Source: Gemmatimonadaceae bacterium
GTDB taxonomy: Bacteria > Gemmatimonadota > Gemmatimonadetes > Gemmatimonadales > Gemmatimonadaceae
Direction of reading: 5' to 3'
NCBI GenBank assembly: GCA_019637445.1
Contig: JAHBVS010000001.1
Location: 1,833,586-1,897,585 of the forward strand
DNA: 64,000 nt
Made by a program: the position numbers and the translations under genes. Below, piece after piece: positions 40,794-49,068 of the stretch; positions within the stretch are counted from its first letter, which is position 1, and each line of letters opens with the position of its first letter. The notes under the pieces are model-generated. The model was not told where the DNA came from and made no database searches. It was given only the letters and a program-made list of their open reading frames with translations.

Positions 40794-42196
40794 CCGCTCC
40801 TGTCGCTACCGGACGTGTTCTCGCGACACTGAACGAGGATGGGTCGCGCCGCTGGATCCGTCCCAAGCCCTCCCAGGGCAAGTGGTTGATCCGCCGGCGC
40901 GTGGTGGCCTACGCGCTGATGGCGCTGTACCTGGCGATCCCGCACTTGCGCTGGAACGGCAAGCCGTGGATGCAGATCGACTTTCCAAGGCGTGAGTTCA
41001 CTTTCTTCGGCTCGACCTTCCTGCCCACGGACACGCTGCTGTTGATGCTGCTGTTCGTGAGCGTGTTGATCGGCATCTTTCTGCTGACCGCGCTGTTCGG
41101 CCGCGTGTGGTGCGGCTGGGCCTGTCCGCAGACCGTGTGGATGGAGTTCCTGTTCCGGCCCATCGAGCGCCTGGTGGAAGGCGGCTACGGCGAGTCGCGA
41201 CGGCTCGACAAGGACAAGCGGCACTTCACGCCGCGACGGTTGCTCAAGTACGCCATCTATGGCGTGCTGGCGATCATCCTCGGCAACACGTTCCTCGCGT
41301 ATTTCGTGGGCACTGACGCGCTGCGCGAGTGGGTGACGCGCTCGCCCATCGACCACCCGACGCCGTTCCTCGTGATGGCGGTGACCTCGCTCGGCGTCTT
41401 CCTCGATTTCACCTGGTTCCGCGAGCAGACCTGTCTCGTGGCCTGTCCGTACGGGCGCTGGCAGTCGGCGCTGTTGGACCGTTCGTCGTTGATCGTCGCC
41501 TACGACACCACGCGCGGCGAACCGCGTGGGCACGGCGCCGGTGCGCGTCCGGGCCTCGGCGACTGCGTGGCCTGCAACGCCTGCGTGAACACCTGCCCCA
41601 CGGGCATCGACATCCGCGACGGCCTGCAGATGGAGTGCATCCACTGCACGCAATGCGCCGACGCCTGCGACAGCATCATGGAGAAGGTGGGCAAGCCAAA
41701 GGGGCTGATCCGCTACGCCTCGCAGGACGCGCTGGCCGGCAAGCCGCCGCGCTTCCTGCGTGTGCGCACCGTGCTGTATCCGCTGGCCTTCCTGCTGTTC
41801 TTCGGCGGCTTCCTCGTCACGCTGGCCACGCGCTCACCGGCGGATGTGACGCTGCTGGGTCCGATCGGCGCGCCGTTCACCGTGGACGCAGCGGGGATGG
41901 TGGTGAACCAGGTGCGCATCAAGATCGCGAACCGCGGCAGGAGTGCGCATCGCTACCACATCACCTATGTCGATGAGGCCGGCGCGACGATGATCGCCCC
42001 TGAGAATCCCCTCGCAGTCGCGGCGGGCGCGACGGTGACCACGTCGGTGTTCGTCACCCAGCCTGCGACGCGCTTCGATGATGGGGAGCGGCTCGTCCAC
42101 TTCCGTATCAGCGACGGCGACGGCTTCACGCGCGAGTTCGCGCGACGCCTGCCGGGCCCCGAGATCCACGACGACGAGAAGGAGCACGAACGATGA
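40790..42196 (+). CDS. ccoG: CcoG (FixG) ferredoxin-like cbb3 oxidase assembly protein
   Basis: 468 residues from the GTG at 40790, overlapping the ccoP stop. Several TMs in the first 200 residues include the redox motif CGWACPQTVWME. Two [4Fe-4S] sets follow: CVACNACVNTCP and CIHCTQCADAC. A C-terminal Ig-like domain (from about 360: GAPFTVDAAGMVVNQVRIKI) is standard for the family. CcoG reduces Cu(II) during delivery of copper to the oxidase, as shown in other bacteria. The ATGA overlap leads into ccoH. Confidence 0.95.
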   Translation: MTAPVATGRVLATLNEDGSRRWIRPKPSQGKWLIRRRVVAYALMALYLAIPHLRWNGKPWMQIDFPRREFTFFGSTFLPTDTLLLMLLFVSVLIGIFLLTALFGRVWCGWACPQTVWMEFLFRPIERLVEGGYGESRRLDKDKRHFTPRRLLKYAIYGVLAIILGNTFLAYFVGTDALREWVTRSPIDHPTPFLVMAVTSLGVFLDFTWFREQTCLVACPYGRWQSALLDRSSLIVAYDTTRGEPRGHGAGARPGLGDCVACNACVNTCPTGIDIRDGLQMECIHCTQCADACDSIMEKVGKPKGLIRYASQDALAGKPPRFLRVRTVLYPLAFLLFFGGFLVTLATRSPADVTLLGPIGAPFTVDAAGMVVNQVRIKIANRGRSAHRYHITYVDEAGATMIAPENPLAVAAGATVTTSVFVTQPATRFDDGERLVHFRISDGDGFTREFARRLPGPEIHDDEKEHER

Positions 42197-42663
42197 AACG
42201 CGGATGGCAGTGGCCCGTGTTGATCACCGCCTCGCTGTTGTTCACGGTGGGTGTCAACGTGGTGATGCTCTTTGCCGCCGGTGCGGATCCCAACGGCACC
42301 GTCGTCGAGCCCGAGTATTATCGCAAGGCGGTGGAGTGGGACCGCACGATGGCGCAGCGCGCGACCAGCGACGCCCTGGGCTGGCAGGCTGAGGTCGCCA
42401 TGGGGTCCTCCTCACCTGACGGCCGCAGGGTGACGGTGAAGCTCCGCGACGCGAGCGGCGCGCCCGTCACCGGCGCCGATGTCCGCGTCACCCTGATCCA
42501 CAATCTCGAGGCGGCGCATCCGCTGCAGTCCGCGCTCACGGCCAGGGCCGGGGAGTACAGCGCCGAACTCGCGGCCACGCGGGCTGGCCGTTGGGAAGTG
42601 CGCGTGGAGGCCCGTCGAGGTCAGGCACGCTTCTATCACACCACGCACGTCGAGGCGCCGTGA
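42193..42663 (+). CDS. ccoH: FixH/CcoH-family cbb3 oxidase assembly protein
   Basis: 156 residues with one TM (WPVLITASLLFTVGVNVVMLF). The motif VEPEYYRKAVEWDRTMAQRA is typical of FixH, followed by a small beta domain (VTVKLRDASGAPVTGADVRV ... GRWEVRVEARRGQARFYHTT). It is an assembly factor, possibly for CcoP or copper insertion. It overlaps both neighbours by 4 bp. Confidence 0.92.
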   Translation: MKRGWQWPVLITASLLFTVGVNVVMLFAAGADPNGTVVEPEYYRKAVEWDRTMAQRATSDALGWQAEVAMGSSSPDGRRVTVKLRDASGAPVTGADVRVTLIHNLEAAHPLQSALTARAGEYSAELAATRAGRWEVRVEARRGQARFYHTTHVEAP

Positions 42664-43442
42664 TCGCGCTGGCCAGCTCGGTCTTCGTCGCCGGACTGCT
42701 CGGCAGCGCCCACTGCGCGGGGATGTGCGGGAGCTTTGCCTGCCTCGCGTCTGGTGGTGATGCCTCGAGCGGCCGTCAGAGCCTGAAGTCGACCGCCGCC
42801 TACAACGGCGGTCGTTTGCTCTCGTACACCACGCTCGGTGCGCTTGCCGGCGCCGCCGGGGCGGGGCTGGATCGCGCGGGCACGATTGCCGGGTTGGCGC
42901 GTCCGGCAGCGGTCGCTGCGGGGATCCTGCTCATCCTTTGGGGACTCGCGTCGCTGCTCTCCGCGCTCGGCGTGCGTGTCCCGATGCTCGATGTCCCGCC
43001 GGCACTGGCCTCGCGCATCGCGCGCGCGGTGCGCGCCGTGCAGGAGCGTCCGCCCGCTGCGCGCGGACTCGCGCTGGGTGCGCTCAGTGCCGCGCTGCCC
43101 TGCGGCTGGCTCTACGCCTTCGTGGCGACCTCGGCCGCCGCGGGCAGTGCCCTCGGCGGCGCCGCCACGATGGCGGCGTTCTGGGCCGGCACCGTGCCGA
43201 TGATGGCCGCCGTGGGGCTGGGAGCACAGCGCCTGCTCGGGCCGTTCCGCCGCCGCCTGCCGGTTGTCACGGCGAGCGTGCTGGTGATTCTCGGCGCGCT
43301 GACCGTTGCCGGTCGGTTCACGCCGATGCCGCACGCGCATGCGGCCGCGCCGGCTTCCGCCGGGTCCGACGCCCGGAGCTCGGCCGTTCCCGCTGCCGCT
43401 CTCCCCGCCGCCGCCGCCGATGAGCACGACGGCCACCGCTGA
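42660..43442 (+). CDS. SafE/UreH-like membrane protein of the cbb3 cluster, putative copper or metal carrier
   Basis: 260 residues from the GTG at 42660 (GTGA overlap). About six TMs. The entry motif GLLGSAHCAGMCGSFACL contains Cys pairs typical of this group, annotated as sulfite exporter TauE/SafE family or UreH-like. The C-terminal tail is rich in His/Ala (MPHAHAAAP ... DEHDGHR), which fits metal handling. It sits where cbb3 clusters often carry this gene, between ccoH and ccoI, and overlaps ccoI by 23 bp. A copper role is inferred from context; sulfite export is unlikely. Confidence 0.82.
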   Translation: MIALASSVFVAGLLGSAHCAGMCGSFACLASGGDASSGRQSLKSTAAYNGGRLLSYTTLGALAGAAGAGLDRAGTIAGLARPAAVAAGILLILWGLASLLSALGVRVPMLDVPPALASRIARAVRAVQERPPAARGLALGALSAALPCGWLYAFVATSAAAGSALGGAATMAAFWAGTVPMMAAVGLGAQRLLGPFRRRLPVVTASVLVILGALTVAGRFTPMPHAHAAAPASAGSDARSSAVPAAALPAAAADEHDGHR

Positions 43443-45870
43443 GTTCGGCGCGCTCGCTGCGGCGGACGACCTCCGTTGCGCGCATTGCGGCCTCGACGCC
43501 CTTCCGGGTGAGAGCCGATGCGTGGACGGCGCGCTCTACTGCTGCGCTGGCTGCGAGACCGCCGCGAGTATCCTGCGCCAAAGTGGGCTCGACAGCGGCT
43601 TCTACTCCCTGCCGGAGCGCCGCAACCTGCGCGTGGCGGCCAGCCAGCGCAGTTACGCGGAGTTTGACCACGAGGCCTTCCAGCGGGTCCACGTCCGCGC
43701 GCGCGCCGACGGCCTACACGAGGTGACGCTCTACCTCGAGGGTGTGCACTGCGCGAGCTGCGTGTGGTTGGTGGAACGCGTGCCGATGATCGTGCCCGGC
43801 GCCGTACGCGCCGAACTCGACGTGCCGCGTGGCGTCGCGCACGTGGAGTGGGATCCCGCGGCGACGACGCTCAGTGCGATCGCACGCACGCTGGACCGGC
43901 TCGGCTATCCACCGCACGCCTTCCGCGGCCGCGGTGCCGACGAGGCGCGGCGCGCCGAGGAGCGCGTGATGCTCACACGCATCGGCGTGGCGGGCGCGAT
44001 CGCGGCGAACGTGATGACCATCGCGCTGGCGCTCTACAGCGGTGTGTTCGGCGGGATGGCGCGCGAGTTCGAGACCTATTTCCGTTGGCTCAGCTTCGCC
44101 TTGGTCACGCCGGCGATGCTCTGGCCGGGCCGCGTGTTCTTCACGAGTGCCTGGCAGGCGCTGCGCAACGGCGGACTGCACATGGACGTGCCGATCGCCG
44201 CCGCGTTGGCGGTGGGCTACGCGCAGGGCACGTTCAACACATTCCGGGATTCCGGGCCGATCTACTTCGACGCCGTCGGCACGTTGATCTTCCTGCTGCT
44301 GCTCGGGCGATACTTGCAGCACCGCGCGCAACGCTCCGCCGCCGATTCCGCGGCGCTGCTCGGCGCGCTGACGCCGACCACGGCACGCGTCGTCGAGGGC
44401 GACAGCGTGCGGGAGCTGCCCACCGAGGCCGTGCTGCCGGGGATGGAGCTGGAGGTGCGCGCCGGCGATACGCTCGCCGCTGACGGCAGCGTGCTGCGCG
44501 GCCACTCGTCGCTGGACCTCGCGTTGCTCACGGGCGAGTCGCGTCCCGTGAGCGTCGGTGAGGGCGACCGCGTGTTTGCCGGCACGGTCAACCTCTCGCA
44601 CCCGTTGCGCGTGCGCGTGGAGGAGGCGGGCATCACAAGCCGGCTCGGACGCTTGCTGCGCGACGTCGAGGATGGTGCGCGCGAACGGCCGCCCGTGGTG
44701 CTGCTCGCGGACCGGCTTGCCGGCTGGTTCATTGCCGCCGTATTGGCGCTGGCCGTGACGACGGCCGCGCTCTGGTGGGGCCGCGACCAGGCCACGGCCA
44801 TCGATAACGCCATCGCGATGTTGGTCGTGACCTGCCCCTGCGCGCTCGCCATGGCTACGCCGCTGACGTTCACGGTGGCTATCGGCCGTGCGGCGGCTCG
44901 CGGCATCCTCATCAAGGGTGCGCACGCGTTGGAGACGCTCGACAAGCCCGGCACGCTATTCCTCGACAAGACGGGCACGCTGACCACGGGGCAGATGCTG
45001 CTGGAACAGATGGACGGCGACGAGGCCGTGCGCCCGTTGGTCGTTGCGCTGGAGCGTCACTCACGTCACCCCGTGGCGGCAGCTGTCCTCGCCGCAATGG
45101 ATGACGGCGCCGCACTCGAGGCGCACGGAGTGCGCGAAACGCTGGGCGGCGGGCTGCGCGGCATCGTGGCTGGGCACGAGGTGGTGGTCGGTCGGCCCGC
45201 GTGGGTGGAGCGCGAGGTGGGGCGCAGCGCCGCCGCACGCCGCGAGTTCGCGCCGCTCAATCCGCGGCTGACCCCTGTCCTTGTCGCGGTGGACGGCGAG
45301 ATCGTGGCGCGACTCGCGTTCGGCGATCCATTGCGCGCGGAGGCACCCGACGCCGTGCGTGCTCTGCAGCGGCGCGGCTGGCAGGTGCGCCTGCTATCCG
45401 GTGACGCACCGGAGGTGGTCGCGGCGGTGGCGGAAGCCTTGGGCATCGCGGCCGCGGACGCCGAAGGGGGCGCCAGCCCCGAACGAAAGCGCGAGGCCGT
45501 TCGCGCGGCGCGCCAACACGGGCACGTGGTGATGGTCGGCGATGGCGTGAACGACGCGGCGGCAATCGCCACGGCAACGGTGGGCATCGCGGTGCGCGGT
45601 GGCGCGGAGGCCTCGATGGCGGCGGCGGATGTGTACTTGGCGCGCGGTGGTATCGCGGCGCTGCAGGAACTGGTGCAGGGCGCGCGTCGCACCACGGGCA
45701 TCATCGAGCGCAATGTGCTCCTGGCGCTGGGCTACAACCTCATCGGTGTGACGCTGGCGGTGATGGGCGTGATCGACCCATTGTTCGCGGCGATTCTGAT
45801 GCCGCTGAGCTCCCTGACCGTGGTGCTCGGCGCCTGGCAGGGTCGGACCTTCTCGCGGGCTGCCGCGTGA
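43420..45870 (+). CDS. ccoI: CcoI/FixI copper-transporting P1B ATPase
   Basis: 816 residues from the ATG at 43420 inside the end of the previous gene. An N-terminal Cys-rich region (CAHCGL ... YCCAGCETA) and an HMA-like domain (YLEGVHCASCVWLVERVP) precede eight TMs. The metal motif is CPC at 472-474, the phosphorylation site D516 in DKTGTLTTG, plus TGES, an HP dipeptide (ERHSRHPVA) and GDGVNDAAA. It exports Cu(I) for loading the oxidase rather than for detoxification. The last codon overlaps ccoS by 4 bp. Confidence 0.95.
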   Translation: MSTTATAEFGALAAADDLRCAHCGLDALPGESRCVDGALYCCAGCETAASILRQSGLDSGFYSLPERRNLRVAASQRSYAEFDHEAFQRVHVRARADGLHEVTLYLEGVHCASCVWLVERVPMIVPGAVRAELDVPRGVAHVEWDPAATTLSAIARTLDRLGYPPHAFRGRGADEARRAEERVMLTRIGVAGAIAANVMTIALALYSGVFGGMAREFETYFRWLSFALVTPAMLWPGRVFFTSAWQALRNGGLHMDVPIAAALAVGYAQGTFNTFRDSGPIYFDAVGTLIFLLLLGRYLQHRAQRSAADSAALLGALTPTTARVVEGDSVRELPTEAVLPGMELEVRAGDTLAADGSVLRGHSSLDLALLTGESRPVSVGEGDRVFAGTVNLSHPLRVRVEEAGITSRLGRLLRDVEDGARERPPVVLLADRLAGWFIAAVLALAVTTAALWWGRDQATAIDNAIAMLVVTCPCALAMATPLTFTVAIGRAAARGILIKGAHALETLDKPGTLFLDKTGTLTTGQMLLEQMDGDEAVRPLVVALERHSRHPVAAAVLAAMDDGAALEAHGVRETLGGGLRGIVAGHEVVVGRPAWVEREVGRSAAARREFAPLNPRLTPVLVAVDGEIVARLAFGDPLRAEAPDAVRALQRRGWQVRLLSGDAPEVVAAVAEALGIAAADAEGGASPERKREAVRAARQHGHVVMVGDGVNDAAAIATATVGIAVRGGAEASMAAADVYLARGGIAALQELVQGARRTTGIIERNVLLALGYNLIGVTLAVMGVIDPLFAAILMPLSSLTVVLGAWQGRTFSRAAA

Positions 45871-46061
45871 GCGTGCTGTTCCTCCTCGTGCCGCTGGCCA
45901 TCCTCTTGGTGGCCGTGTTCGTGGGCGCCTACGTGTGGTCGGCACGCAGCGGGCAGTTCGACGACCTCACCACGCCGGCGATGCGCGCCGTGCAGGACGA
46001 TGCGTCGCCGTCGTCGAGACAGCGCTCGAGCGCTAGCCCCGAGCCGCCCGCAGCGCGTTGA
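45867..46061 (+). CDS. ccoS: CcoS cbb3 oxidase maturation protein
   Basis: 64 residues, GTG start in the GTGA overlap with ccoI. One TM (SVLFLLVPLAILLVAVFVGA) then WSARSGQFDDLTTPAMRAVQ, the conserved CcoS tail motif with the aromatic and Asp residues. The last 29 bp overlap the 3' end of the convergent P1B ATPase gene. It closes the oxidase operon. Confidence 0.93.
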   Translation: MSVLFLLVPLAILLVAVFVGAYVWSARSGQFDDLTTPAMRAVQDDASPSSRQRSSASPEPPAAR

Positions 46062-47931
46062 CGATCACGGCAACGTCGATCGCTTCCTGCAGCAGCGCGC
46101 CCACCGTCGGCGGGATGTAGCCCAGCGCCGCCACGACCATCGCCGCGCCCGAGAGACCGAGTCCCCAGCCGATGCTTTGCCGCGCGATCCGCACGGTGCG
46201 CTGGCCGATGTCTACAGCATCAGCCACGCGCGTGACATCATCGGCGAGCAGGACGACGCCGGCGGCCTCGGCCGAGATGCCGCCACCGTGGGCGGCGAGC
46301 GCGACACCGACGGTCGCGGCGGAGAGCGCGGGCGCGTCGTTGGTGCCGTCGCCGACCATCAGGACGCGTCGGCCTTCGGCCTCGAGCGCGCGCACAGCGG
46401 CCACCTTGTCGGCGGGCAGCAGGTCGCCACGCGCCTCTGCGATGCCCACGGCCTCGGCGATCGGCGCCACGTTCTCCGTGTGGTCGCCGGAGAGCAGGAG
46501 CGTGCGTCCCAGGCCGAGCGCCGAGAGCCGCGCGAACATCGGCGCGAGGTCGGGGCGCACGCGGTCGGCGAATCGGATGCAGCCCAGCGCGCTGTCGTCC
46601 GCCGCCACGTAGGCCTTGAGGCCCGCACCGCCGTCGTGCATCGCGCGCAGGGCATCAGCGGCCGCGGGATGCCGCGCCTGCACCAGCGGCAGCGACCCCA
46701 CGGTGACGCGGCGGCCGTCCACCTTGCCCTCGACGCCCTGTCCGGAATGCTCGACGATGTCGCTGGCCGTTGGCACCGCGATCCCGCGCGTGGTGGCCGC
46801 GGCGACGATGGAGCGGGCAAGCAAGTGTCCGCTGCCCACCTCGAGGGCGGCCGCGAGGCGCAGTAGCTCGCCGTCCGGCAGGCCGCCGACGGTCTCGACA
46901 CGGTCCACGTCCGGCCGACCGATGGTCAGGGTGCCGGTCTTGTCGAACACGGCCGTGTCCACGCGGGCGAGCAGCTCCAGCGCGGAGCCGTTGCGCACGA
47001 CGACCTGCCGCCGTGCCGCGCGATTGATGCCGCCGATCACCGCCACCGGCGTGGCGAGGATGAGCGGGCAGGGCGTGGCGACCACGAGGACGGCAAGCAC
47101 ACGCAGTGGGTCGCCGGAGAGCCAGTACGCCAGCGCGCAGACCACAAGGGTGAGTGGCGTGAACCAGACGGCCCAGCGGTCGGCGAGCCGCTGGATGGGC
47201 GACTTCTCCGCCTGTGCCGTCCGGACCAACTCGACGATGCGCGCATAGAGTGACTGCGAGGCCGGTGCCGTCACCGACAGGACCAGCGGGCTCTGCAGGT
47301 TCACGACGCCCGACTGTACGGGTGCGCCCGGCCCCACGCGCTCAGGCAGCGGCTCACCCGTGAGGCGCGAGGTGTCCAGCGAGCTCGAGCCCTCGAGTAC
47401 CGTGCCGTCGCAGGGCAGCATCTCGCCCGGCCGCACGAGGATACGATCGCCGATGCGCACGGACTCGGCGGGCACGTCTTCGGTCTGGTTGGCGCTGTCG
47501 GCGATGAGCCGGTGCGCGGTGTGCGGCGCCGCCGCCTCGAGCTCGCGTACGGCGTCCGACGCCCGGCCCTCGGCGTAGCGCTCCAGCAGCTCGCCGCCAG
47601 TCTGCATCAGCACGATCACCAGGCCCGCGACCGGCTGCTGCAGGGCCACCGCCGTCACCACGGCGAGCATCGCGACCACATCGGCGGCGAACACGCCGCG
47701 CAGCATCCCGCGCAGGGTGCGCCAGACGAGCGGCAGGCCGAGCAGGATCAGCGCGCCGTAGTGCAGCGGGAACGCGAAGGGCCGCGTGGCCTCGCCGAGC
47801 GTGAACACGCCACCGCCGATGAGCGCGGACAGCGTCAGCGCCGGCGGCAGCACCGCCCGCAGCGGTACCAACGACAACGCCCCGGCCCTGGTGAGGGGCG
47901 CGGGGCGTTCAGGCGCGGATGCGCCGGTCAC
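46033..47931 (-). CDS. P1B-type metal ATPase with a TPC motif (P1B-5-like) and an altered HP motif
   Basis: 632 residues, GTG start at 47931, three bases after the TAA of the small protein 47935-48096. It has no N-terminal metal-binding domain. The membrane motif is ATPCPLILATP (Cys288), not CPC, CPH or SPC. The phosphorylated Asp is D330 in DKTGTLTIG, with TGEP and GDGTNDAPALSA. The usual HP dipeptide (SEHPLA) reads GSGHLLA, so Pro is replaced by Leu370. The TPC motif is used by the P1B-5 group (nickel/cobalt/iron in studied cases), but the hemerythrin tail of typical members is absent. Metal specificity is therefore open. It lies tail-to-tail with the oxidase operon. Confidence 0.88.
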   Translation of the reverse strand: MTGASAPERPAPLTRAGALSLVPLRAVLPPALTLSALIGGGVFTLGEATRPFAFPLHYGALILLGLPLVWRTLRGMLRGVFAADVVAMLAVVTAVALQQPVAGLVIVLMQTGGELLERYAEGRASDAVRELEAAAPHTAHRLIADSANQTEDVPAESVRIGDRILVRPGEMLPCDGTVLEGSSSLDTSRLTGEPLPERVGPGAPVQSGVVNLQSPLVLSVTAPASQSLYARIVELVRTAQAEKSPIQRLADRWAVWFTPLTLVVCALAYWLSGDPLRVLAVLVVATPCPLILATPVAVIGGINRAARRQVVVRNGSALELLARVDTAVFDKTGTLTIGRPDVDRVETVGGLPDGELLRLAAALEVGSGHLLARSIVAAATTRGIAVPTASDIVEHSGQGVEGKVDGRRVTVGSLPLVQARHPAAADALRAMHDGGAGLKAYVAADDSALGCIRFADRVRPDLAPMFARLSALGLGRTLLLSGDHTENVAPIAEAVGIAEARGDLLPADKVAAVRALEAEGRRVLMVGDGTNDAPALSAATVGVALAAHGGGISAEAAGVVLLADDVTRVADAVDIGQRTVRIARQSIGWGLGLSGAAMVVAALGYIPPTVGALLQEAIDVAVIVNALRAARG

Positions 47932-47934
47932 GGC

Positions 47935-48096
47935 TTAGTGTGTTTCAGCCGCGGGCGTGGCTTCGTGCGCGTCGAACTTCTTGTTGGTCATGATCGTGAT
48001 CGAGACCACGACGACGCCAATGAAGATCGCGCCCACCAACAGCCCCTTGAAATAGGCGGCTGTGTCCTTGCCGGTCATGGGAGTGCCAGCAGTCAT
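47935..48096 (-). CDS. 53-residue single-pass membrane protein upstream of the P1B ATPase (hypothetical)
   Basis: Starts at the ATG at 48096 and ends with TAA at 47937-47935, three bases before the ATPase GTG. The translation begins MTAGTPMTGKDTAAYFKG and contains one TM (LLVGAIFIGVVVVSITIM) and a polar tail with two His (FDAHEATPAAETH). Codon third positions are strongly G/C, like real genes here. A second ATG lies at residue 7. No clear Shine-Dalgarno. The close spacing predicts coupled expression with the ATPase. I do not recognise the family; a small regulatory or metal-handing subunit is possible. Confidence 0.65.
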   Translation of the reverse strand: MTAGTPMTGKDTAAYFKGLLVGAIFIGVVVVSITIMTNKKFDAHEATPAAETH

Positions 48097-48141
48097 AACG
48101 AAGGGGGAGGTAGGAGGTGGAAGGACGAAAGCAACAGACGG

Positions 48142-48600
48142 CTAGGCGACGCGCACCTTGACCATGTGGTCATTCTGCGTGAGCTGGTTCATCACGTCCA
48201 GCCCGCCGGTGACCTGGCCGAACACGGTGTGCACGCCGTTCAGGTGCCGCGTGTTGGCCTCGCTGAGCACCATGAAGAACTGGGAGCCGCCCGTGTCCTT
48301 GCCGGCGTGCGCCATCGACAGCGCGCCAACCTTGTGGGTCTGCGGGTTGCCCGCGGTCTCGCACTTGATGGTCCAGCCCGGGCCGCCAGTGCCCGGCGGG
48401 CCCTTCGGCGTGCCGCCGATCTTCGCGTTCGGGCAGCCGCCCTGCACGACGAACTCGGGGATCACGCGGTGGAAGCGGATGTTGTCGTAGAAGCCGTCGT
48501 TGGCAAGCTTCTCGAAATTGGCGACGGTCCCCGGCGCGTCCTTCTCGTAGAGCTCGGCCGTGATCGTGCCCTTGTTGGTTTCAAACGTGGCAGTCTTCAT
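48142..48600 (-). CDS. ppiB: Cytoplasmic cyclophilin-type peptidyl-prolyl cis-trans isomerase
   Basis: 152 residues with no signal peptide. Cyclophilin motifs: [54 protein letters not shown] and [20 protein letters not shown]. The active-site Arg (RFHRV), Gln (GGSQFF) and His (LNGVHTVFG) are present. It speeds proline isomerisation in protein folding. The start is six bases after a TAGATT box that lies between the stop of the preceding gene and the ATG, so it has its own, probably leaderless, message. Confidence 0.95.
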   Translation of the reverse strand: MKTATFETNKGTITAELYEKDAPGTVANFEKLANDGFYDNIRFHRVIPEFVVQGGCPNAKIGGTPKGPPGTGGPGWTIKCETAGNPQTHKVGALSMAHAGKDTGGSQFFMVLSEANTRHLNGVHTVFGQVTGGLDVMNQLTQNDHMVKVRVA

Positions 48601-48606
48601 CCCCGA

Positions 48607-48612
48607 AATCTA
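48607..48612 (-). promoter_or_regulatory. Leaderless-type -10 box for the cyclophilin gene
   Basis: TAGATT on the minus strand, then TCGGGG and the ATG at 48600, the same six-base spacing as the helicase gene. It sits in the 16-bp gap after the TonB-C gene, too short for a long leader. The GGGG could also be a poor ribosome-binding site. Confidence 0.5.
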
Positions 48613-48616
48613 ACGA

Positions 48617-49066
48617 CTAGCGGCGGCGCGGCGGGGAGGAGGCGCTGAACTGGTAGTAGCGGGGCACCTTGCAGCCCCGGAGCAACGCGGGCTCGAAGGT
48701 CCAGCGCTCGATGGCGCGCCGCACGCCCGTCGTGAGCCAGGCGCTCGTCGACTCGATGACCGTGAACGTCGTCATGTCGGCCTTGCCCAGCGTATCCACC
48801 AGGACCTCGACCTTGAGGGACGAGCTGCCGTCGCGGCGCAGGGCCGTGCGGGGCACGGGGGTGCGGATGGGTGCCGGGTCCATCTTCACGGGCGTCGGCA
48901 CACGCTCCACGTCGAGCCGCGGGTCCAGCGCCGCGTCCTCGCGGGCGAGTTCGCAGACGTCCTTGGGTGGCTCCAGGAGCTGGGCGTTCCGAACCTTCGG
49001 GGTCGTGGCGCAGGCCGCGCCGACGAGGGCCAGCGCAAACGTCACGGCTGTGACAGTCAGTCGCAT
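48617..49066 (-). CDS. Small exported protein with a TonB-C-like domain, possible lipoprotein
   Basis: 149 residues from the ATG at 49066, two bases after the nth stop. The N-terminus MRLTVTAVTFALALVGAACA suggests export, with a Cys that could be lipidated. Residues from about 75 (RRDGSSSLKVEVLVDTLGKA ... TTGVRRAIERWTFEPALLRG) follow the TonB C-terminal pattern (VxVxxxVDxxGxx, then AxxxWxFxPA). No TonB TM and Pro-rich spacer are present, so it is a stand-alone TonB-C module rather than an energy transducer. Confidence 0.75.
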   Translation of the reverse strand: MRLTVTAVTFALALVGAACATTPKVRNAQLLEPPKDVCELAREDAALDPRLDVERVPTPVKMDPAPIRTPVPRTALRRDGSSSLKVEVLVDTLGKADMTTFTVIESTSAWLTTGVRRAIERWTFEPALLRGCKVPRYYQFSASSPPRRR

Positions 49067-49068
49067 CT

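Noticed and set aside
42660-43442. Sulfite exporter function for the SafE-like gene
   Set aside because: The Cys motif, His tail and position in the oxidase cluster favour metal handling; the annotation name comes from remote family membership.
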